Assembly: GCF_001583415.1 (NCBI RefSeq)
Contig: NZ_CP014475.1
Coordinates: 124,001 to 188,000 of the forward strand
DNA length: 64,000 nt
Reading direction: 5' to 3'
DNA from: Mycolicibacterium phlei
GTDB taxonomy: Bacteria; Actinomycetota; Actinomycetes; Mycobacteriales; Mycobacteriaceae
A program made the position numbers and the translations under genes. Within the stretch, counting starts at the first letter, position 1. Each line of letters starts with the position of its first letter. The notes beneath the pieces were generated by a model. The model saw nothing but the letters and a program-made list of their open reading frames with translations, was not told where the DNA came from and ran no database searches. Below are positions 59,641-64,000 of the stretch, one piece after another.

Positions 59641-60789
59641 GTGAAGGCGATGGTGTACCGCGGCCCGTACAAGATACGGGTCGAGGACAAGGACATTCCG
59701 CGCATCGAACATCCCAACGATACGATCGTGCGGGTCGCGCTGGCCGCGATCTGCGGATCGGATCTGCACCTGTACCACGGGATGATGCCCGACACCCGGG
59801 TCGGGATGACGTTCGGCCACGAGTTCATCGGCGTCGTCGACCAGGTGGGCCCGTCGGTGCGCAACCTCAAACCCGGGGACCGGGTGATGGTGCCGTTCAA
59901 CATCTACTGCGGCTCCTGCTACTTCTGCGCGCGCGGGCTGTACTCCAACTGTCACAACGTCAACCCGAACGCGACCGCCGTCGGCGGCATCTACGGCTAC
60001 TCGCACACCTGCGGCGGGTACGACGGCGGGCAGGCGGAGTTCGTCCGGGTGCCGTTCGCCGACGTGGGCCCGGCGCTGATCCCGGACTGGATGTCCGACG
60101 AGGACGCGCTGATGTGCACCGACGCGCTGGCCACCGGCTACTTCGGCGCGCAGCTCGGCGACATCGTCGAAGGTGACGTCGTCGCGGTGTTCGGGGCCGG
60201 GCCGGTCGGGCTGTACGCGGCGAAGTCCGCGTGGTTGATGGGCGCCGGGCGCGTCATCGTCGTCGACCACCTCGAGTACCGGTTGGAGAAGGCGCGCACC
60301 TTCGCGCAGGCGGAGACGCTCAACTTCGCGGAGTACGACGACATCGTCGTCGAGATGAAGAAGACCACCGGCTATCTGGGGGCCGACGTCGCGATCGACG
60401 CCGTCGGCGCCGAGGCCGACGGTAACCTGCTGCAGCACGTCACCTCCGCCAAGTTCAAGATGCAGGGCGGCTCACCGATCGCGCTGAACTGGGCCATCGA
60501 CTCGGTGCGCAAGGGCGGCACGGTCTCGGTGATGGGCGCCTACGGCCCGATGTTCTCCGCGGTGAAGTTCGGTGACGCGCTGAACAAGGGGCTGACGCTG
60601 CGGATGAACCAGTTCCCGGTCAAACGGCAGTGGCCGCGGCTGTTCTCCCACATCCGCAACGGCTACCTCAAACCGAATGACCTTGTCACCCACCGGATTC
60701 CACTGGAGCACATCGCGGAGGCGTACCACATCTTCTCTGCCAAGCTCGACGACTGCATCAAGCCGGTGATCGTCGCCGGCGCCGCCTGA
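59641..60789 (+). CDS. Zinc-dependent alcohol dehydrogenase (MDR family)
   Basis: A 382-residue protein from GTG 59641, with GAGGAGG 6 bases upstream. 'CGSDLHLYHGMMPDTRVGMTFGHEFIGVV' gives the catalytic zinc Cys, His and Glu; 'CGSCYFCARGLYSNC' is the structural zinc site; 'VVAVFGAGPVGLYAAKSAWLMGAGRVIVVDHLEYRLEKA' is the NAD(P) Rossmann fold. It resembles the formaldehyde-dehydrogenase/threonine-dehydrogenase-like group. It is followed after 9 bases by an uncharacterised gene in the same direction. Confidence 0.92.
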   Translation: MKAMVYRGPYKIRVEDKDIPRIEHPNDTIVRVALAAICGSDLHLYHGMMPDTRVGMTFGHEFIGVVDQVGPSVRNLKPGDRVMVPFNIYCGSCYFCARGLYSNCHNVNPNATAVGGIYGYSHTCGGYDGGQAEFVRVPFADVGPALIPDWMSDEDALMCTDALATGYFGAQLGDIVEGDVVAVFGAGPVGLYAAKSAWLMGAGRVIVVDHLEYRLEKARTFAQAETLNFAEYDDIVVEMKKTTGYLGADVAIDAVGAEADGNLLQHVTSAKFKMQGGSPIALNWAIDSVRKGGTVSVMGAYGPMFSAVKFGDALNKGLTLRMNQFPVKRQWPRLFSHIRNGYLKPNDLVTHRIPLEHIAEAYHIFSAKLDDCIKPVIVAGAA

Positions 60790-60798
60790 GGAGGCCTG

Positions 60799-61389
60799 AT
60801 GACCTACACCGCCGACCATCCGCCCGTGCCTTCGTCGCAGGATCTGCGTGCCCGGATCCCCGGCTGGGGCGTCGATCTCGATCCCGCCGACCGCCCGGCG
60901 GTACCCAAACTGCAGGCCCTCGACACCGGGGCGCACTGGGAGTTCCCGGAGCGCCAGCCCGAGAACCGGCCGCGGGAACGCTCGATCGAGCACCAGTTCC
61001 TCACCCCGGTGTTCGGCACCTCAACGCCGCCGCGCGGACTGTCCGGGGTGCTCCGGCGTTACTCGTACCGCACCTACAGCGAGGGCCGGGCCGCGCACTG
61101 GCTGCTGCTGCTTCTCGCCGACCGGGTCGACGCCGCCGAGGCGCACGCGCAGGCGCTGCTGCGGCTGCGGCTGGACGTTCCCGCGACGGGGATCCGGGCC
61201 GAGTTCACCACCAACGGGCTCGCCGCGCGCACCCTCGAAAAGCACGGAAAGCGCGCCGACACCAACCACATGTGGCTGGATCCGCTGCTGGTCGGCGCGC
61301 CGTGGCTGGCCACCGCCGGTGCGGCCGCGCTGCTCAGCCGAGCAGTTCTTCGAGTCTGGCGACGAACCGGTCCGGGTCGGCCGGCGTGA
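60799..61389 (+). CDS. Conserved protein of unknown function downstream of the dehydrogenase
   Basis: A 196-residue protein from ATG 60799 (GAGGAGG overlapping the preceding stop region). It begins 'PPVPSSQDLRARIPGWGVDLDPADRPAVPKLQALDTGAHWEFPERQPENRPRERSIEHQFLTPVFGTSTPPRGLSG', then an amphipathic helix 'GRAAHWLLLLLADRVDAAEAHAQALLRLR' and a C-terminal hydrophobic segment 'PWLATAGAAALLSRAVLRVW'. I recognise no domain. It is in an operon with the dehydrogenase and overlaps the convergent gene by 56 bases. Confidence 0.8.
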   Translation: MTYTADHPPVPSSQDLRARIPGWGVDLDPADRPAVPKLQALDTGAHWEFPERQPENRPRERSIEHQFLTPVFGTSTPPRGLSGVLRRYSYRTYSEGRAAHWLLLLLADRVDAAEAHAQALLRLRLDVPATGIRAEFTTNGLAARTLEKHGKRADTNHMWLDPLLVGAPWLATAGAAALLSRAVLRVWRRTGPGRPA

Positions 61390-61672
61390 ACGCGGGTCGC
61401 CACCGGTTGCCGTCGACGTCGAGCGTGACCAGCGTGCGCTTCAGCGGCCTGCTCACGTCCAGCGGCAGCCAACGGCGCAGGTCCGAACTGCCCCAGATCC
61501 GGAACCGGTGCAGCAGGTCCAGCGGTCTGGCGTCGTAGCCGCGGATGGACCGCAGCGGGATCACCTTCGATGTGCCCGACGGAAAGTGGTAGCGGCGCAA
61601 GGTGATCGCCTCGCGGTCGAGCTGGATCATGCCGTCGTCGTACAGCTGCGGGGGCGCCACCATGTCGGTCAC
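61334..61672 (-). CDS. Small PH-like domain protein
   Basis: A 112-residue protein; GTG 61672 overlaps the stop of the MBL-Rieske gene (GTGA), so it is the second gene of that operon. 'LYDDGMIQLDREAITLRRYHFPSGTSKVIPLRSIRGYDARPLDLLHRFRIWGSSDLRRWLPLD' and 'RTLVTLDVDGNRWRPAFTPADPDRFVARLEEL' have the strand-rich pattern ending in a helix seen in bacterial PH-like domains. Function unknown. Confidence 0.8.
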   Translation of the reverse strand: MTDMVAPPQLYDDGMIQLDREAITLRRYHFPSGTSKVIPLRSIRGYDARPLDLLHRFRIWGSSDLRRWLPLDVSRPLKRTLVTLDVDGNRWRPAFTPADPDRFVARLEELLG

Positions 61673-63231
61673 TTCCGTTCGCAGCGCAGCTCGTGGCCCT
61701 TGGTGGTCAGGCAGCGGCCGTTCTCCAGGTTCCACTGCCAGCCGTGCAGGTTGCAGGTCAGCGTCGAGCCCTCCACCACGCCGAACTTCGACAGGTCGGC
61801 CTTCAGGTGCGGGCAGCGGCGCTGAATCTCCCAGCCGTCCAGGGTGATCGACGCGGAGTCGTCGTGCGCCTCGGCGAACCAGCCGTCGGCGTAGGCGATC
61901 CGCTCGTCGGTCAGGCACTTGAAGAACGTGTACAGGTACTCGTTGTAGCCGCCCACCCGCCAGGCCCGGAACCGGGTGGACAGGAAGATGGTGTTCACCC
62001 AGTCCGGCTCGTTGTCGCGCAGCACGGTGCGCACCAACTCCGGCGCGATCGCGAAGCCGTACCGGAACTTCTCATCCGGGATCGGTTCGCGCACAACCCG
62101 TTTCGGGAAGTCCAGCACGACCGTCTCCTGGTGGCCGGCACCGTTGAGCCGTAACTCGACCGGATAGCCGATGCCGTCGCAGATCTGGTCGCTCTGCACC
62201 ATGATCGGCTCGAACAGCGCGCGCAGCGGTTCCAGCAGCGGTTCGCCCGCCGCGGGTGCCCAGCGGGCCTTCTCGGCCGCGATCACCGGGGCCATCCGCT
62301 CGGCGTAGTCGGCGATGTAGGCCGCCTTGCCGGTCGTGAAGATCGCCTCCACCTCATCCTGCGGAATCGGGTGGGTCAGCGAATTCAGTTGCGAGCCGGT
62401 GAAATCGGCGACCGAGCCGGGGATCATCAGCAGGCCGCCGTCGTGGCCGTGCTGTTTCATCTGGTCCAGGAACACCATCTGGTCCGGGAAGATGTTCGCC
62501 GGGTCGCCGTGGTCGTCGTTGAGGAAGCGAAGCTCGTCGTCGAGGAAGCACGGCGGGCCCGCCGAGGGGATCACCCAGGTGGCGCCGATCTGTGCGATGT
62601 ACTGGCGGCAGCGGTCCATCTGCCGCTGCCGCTTCTGGATGCCGAACGCCTCCTTGGCGCGTTCGGGCATGTCGTAGACCATCGGGTACCAGATCGCGCC
62701 CGAGTACTGCAGCATGTGCACGTCGACATGGCCGAAGTCGGCATGCACCACATCCAGATCCACCGGGCGGGCGTCGTTCATGTTGAACACCACGGTCTCG
62801 CCGTCGTCGACGACCAGACCAGAGTCGCCGATCGGGCCGTCGGCAGGGGCGCGCAGCGCGATGATCATCACACCCAGCTCGCCCTTGGGACCGGACACGG
62901 TGTGGCGCACCGAGTTGGTGGTCTCGAAGAACTCGTGGAAGCCCAGCTTCTCCAGCTCACGGCGCAGATCCGGCACCGGGTAGTCCGGCAGCAGCACCAC
63001 CGCGTCCTTGTTGACGTGCTCACGCAGCAGCCGGGCGTCGAAGTGGTCGAGGTGAAGGTGGGAGACGTACAGGTAGTCGCAGTCGCCGAGCGCGTCCCAG
63101 TCCAGGCCGCTGTTGTCGGGGAACGGGAACCACGACGCGAAGTACGCCGGGTTCACCCACGGGTCACACAGGATGCTCCCGGCCGCGGTGTCGATGCGGA
63201 ACCCCGCATGCCCGATGCTTGTGACCTGCAC
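61669..63231 (-). CDS. Metallo-beta-lactamase fold protein with C-terminal Rieske domain
   Basis: A 520-residue fusion. The N-terminal MBL domain contains 'SILCDPWVNPAYFASWFPFPDNSG' and 'YLYVSHLHLDHFDARLL' (HxHxDH) with 'DLDVVHADFGHVDVHMLQYSGAIWYP'. The last 110 residues hold the Rieske motif 'CPHLKADLSKFGVVEG...CNLHGWQW' (CxH...CxxH) for a 2Fe-2S cluster. CMP-N-acetylneuraminate hydroxylase combines the same two domains in reverse order, so an oxygenase/hydroxylase of a nucleotide sugar or similar substrate is possible. GTG-type overlap couples it to the PH-like gene. Confidence 0.9.
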   Translation of the reverse strand: MQVTSIGHAGFRIDTAAGSILCDPWVNPAYFASWFPFPDNSGLDWDALGDCDYLYVSHLHLDHFDARLLREHVNKDAVVLLPDYPVPDLRRELEKLGFHEFFETTNSVRHTVSGPKGELGVMIIALRAPADGPIGDSGLVVDDGETVVFNMNDARPVDLDVVHADFGHVDVHMLQYSGAIWYPMVYDMPERAKEAFGIQKRQRQMDRCRQYIAQIGATWVIPSAGPPCFLDDELRFLNDDHGDPANIFPDQMVFLDQMKQHGHDGGLLMIPGSVADFTGSQLNSLTHPIPQDEVEAIFTTGKAAYIADYAERMAPVIAAEKARWAPAAGEPLLEPLRALFEPIMVQSDQICDGIGYPVELRLNGAGHQETVVLDFPKRVVREPIPDEKFRYGFAIAPELVRTVLRDNEPDWVNTIFLSTRFRAWRVGGYNEYLYTFFKCLTDERIAYADGWFAEAHDDSASITLDGWEIQRRCPHLKADLSKFGVVEGSTLTCNLHGWQWNLENGRCLTTKGHELRCERK

Positions 63232-63353
63232 AAATACCCCTCACTGCGATACGACTGCCCGTCGCGAGTCTAGCCCTCCACCGGGCCCGGCCCGTCTCAC
63301 GCGCAGGTCGGCACGGGTTCGGCCGGTACGGTCACGCGACTAGGCTGCCTGAT

Positions 63354-64000
63354 GTGGAACCCGTATACGGCACCGTCATTCAGCTGGCGCGCCTGATCTG
63401 GCGCGTCCAGGGGCTGAAGTTCACCGTCACCGGGGTGGAGAACCTGCCCACCAGCGGTGGTGCGGTCATCGCGATCAACCACACCAGCTACTTCGACTTC
63501 ACCTTCGCGGGCCTGCCCGCCTACCGGCAGGGTCTCGGCCGCAAGGTCCGGTTCATGGCTAAGAAGGAGGTCTTCGACCACAAGATCACCGGGCCGATCA
63601 TGCGCAAGCTGCGCCACATCGAGGTGGACCGCGACAGCGGCGCCGACTCGTTCGAGCAGGCCTGCCGCAAGCTCAAGGAGGGTGAGCTGGTCGGCGTGTA
63701 CCCGGAGGCCACGATCAGCCGCAGCTTCGAGATCAAGGAACTCAAGTCCGGCGCGGCCCGGATGGCGATCGCCGCCGACGTGCCGATCATCCCGCACATC
63801 GTGTGGGGTGCCCAGCGCATCTGGACCAAGGGCCACCCGAAGAACATGTGGCGCCCGAAGGTGCCGATCTCGGTGGCCGTCGGCGAGCCGATCCAGCCGA
63901 CGCTGCCCGCCCAGGAGTTGACCGATCTGCTGCGCACCCGGATGCAGCAGCTGCTCGAGCAGGTGCAGGCCGACTACGGGCCGCACCCGCCGGGCGAGTT
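63354..64000 (+). CDS. 1-acyl-sn-glycerol-3-phosphate acyltransferase (3' end outside window)
   Basis: An open frame from GTG 63354 runs off the window end without a stop, 215 residues visible, beginning MEPVYGTVIQLARLIWRVQG. The PlsC motifs are present: 'VIAINHTSYFDFTF' (NHxxxxD), 'MRKLRHIEVDRD', 'GVYPEATISRSFEIKELKSGAARMA' (the PEGT block, here PEAT) and 'VPIIPHIVWG'. It acylates lysophosphatidate or a related lipid acceptor at the membrane. It resembles the Rv3814c-Rv3816c family of M. tuberculosis. Divergent from the MBL-Rieske gene with a 122-base gap. Confidence 0.9.
   Translation, partial: MEPVYGTVIQLARLIWRVQGLKFTVTGVENLPTSGGAVIAINHTSYFDFTFAGLPAYRQGLGRKVRFMAKKEVFDHKITGPIMRKLRHIEVDRDSGADSFEQACRKLKEGELVGVYPEATISRSFEIKELKSGAARMAIAADVPIIPHIVWGAQRIWTKGHPKNMWRPKVPISVAVGEPIQPTLPAQELTDLLRTRMQQLLEQVQADYGPHPPGE

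Overview
The window is high-GC actinobacterial DNA whose gene content and order point to a mycobacterium, most likely a rapid-growing Mycolicibacterium close to the M. smegmatis group. The evidence is a long run of genes I recognise as orthologues of the M. tuberculosis H37Rv sets Rv0135c-Rv0143c (TetR, cyp138, msrA, Rv0138, Rv0139, Rv0140, Rv0142, ClC channel) and Rv3859c-Rv3834c (gltB, gltD, ethR, ethA, rraA-like, hns, Rv3850, espR, Rv3848, Rv3847, Rv3843c, glpQ1, bfrB, Rv3839, pheA, gpm2, Rv3836, Rv3835, serS). Many lengths equal the family values exactly (EthR 216, EthA 489, EspR 132, SerS 419, BfrB 181, Rv3850 218 aa). Rv numbers are from memory, not from a search. No rRNA, tRNA, insertion sequence, prophage or CRISPR array was seen.

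Layout. 1-3.4 kb: an uncharacterised cassette of a family 4 glycosyltransferase (cut by the window edge), a methyltransferase, an alpha/alpha-barrel protein and a second, convergent methyltransferase. 3.5-12.6 kb: two TetR regulators, CYP138, MsrA, a SnoaL-like/epimerase operon behind a perfect KstR-type box, an amine oxidase-like flavoprotein, small hypotheticals, an AlkA-like glycosylase and Dps. 12.6-17.6 kb: aquaporin, a large secreted Gly-Asp repeat protein resembling PE_PGRS repeats without a PE domain, a ClC channel and a thioesterase. 17.6-24.3 kb: a long leader and the glutamate synthase operon. 24.2-35.5 kb: PrsW-like protease with a secreted partner, a polysaccharide deacetylase, an F420-type oxidoreductase, K+/H+ antiporter and TrkA-type protein, ArsR-SulP operon, a PHP-domain protein and a DinB polymerase.

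35.6-47 kb: ethR/ethA with its repeat operator, a MerR-RraA operon, the Lys/Ala-repeat membrane H-NS-like protein, a CopC-CopD copper cluster, an ImmA/IrrE-like protease plus a membrane partner next to espR, and a UPF0016 manganese exporter behind a yybP-ykoY riboswitch. 47-64 kb: nickel superoxide dismutase with its maturation protease, a DnaA-box cluster, glpQ1, ferritin bfrB, an LCP ligase gene with an apparent frameshift, a CPBP protease, an IdeR-box-controlled DUF2470 gene, pheA-gpm2, the Rv3836/Rv3835 pair, serS, an alcohol dehydrogenase, an MBL-Rieske protein and the start of an acyltransferase.

A metal and oxidative stress theme runs through the second half: Fe (bfrB, DUF2470/IdeR), Mn (riboswitch and exporter), Ni (SodN/SodX), Cu (CopC/CopD; a CsoR-like palindrome at 17.6 kb), plus MsrA and Dps. 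Regulatory DNA is unusually readable: KstR-type, LexA-type, IdeR, EthR, MerR-spaced and several TetR/ArsR-type palindromes can be seen directly. The items I consider most worth following are the four-gene cassette at the left edge, the two mutually exclusive inverted repeats ahead of gltB, the LexA-like box lying on the dinB start codon, the Tyr-substituted nickel hook of SodN, and the DnaA-box cluster far from dnaA.
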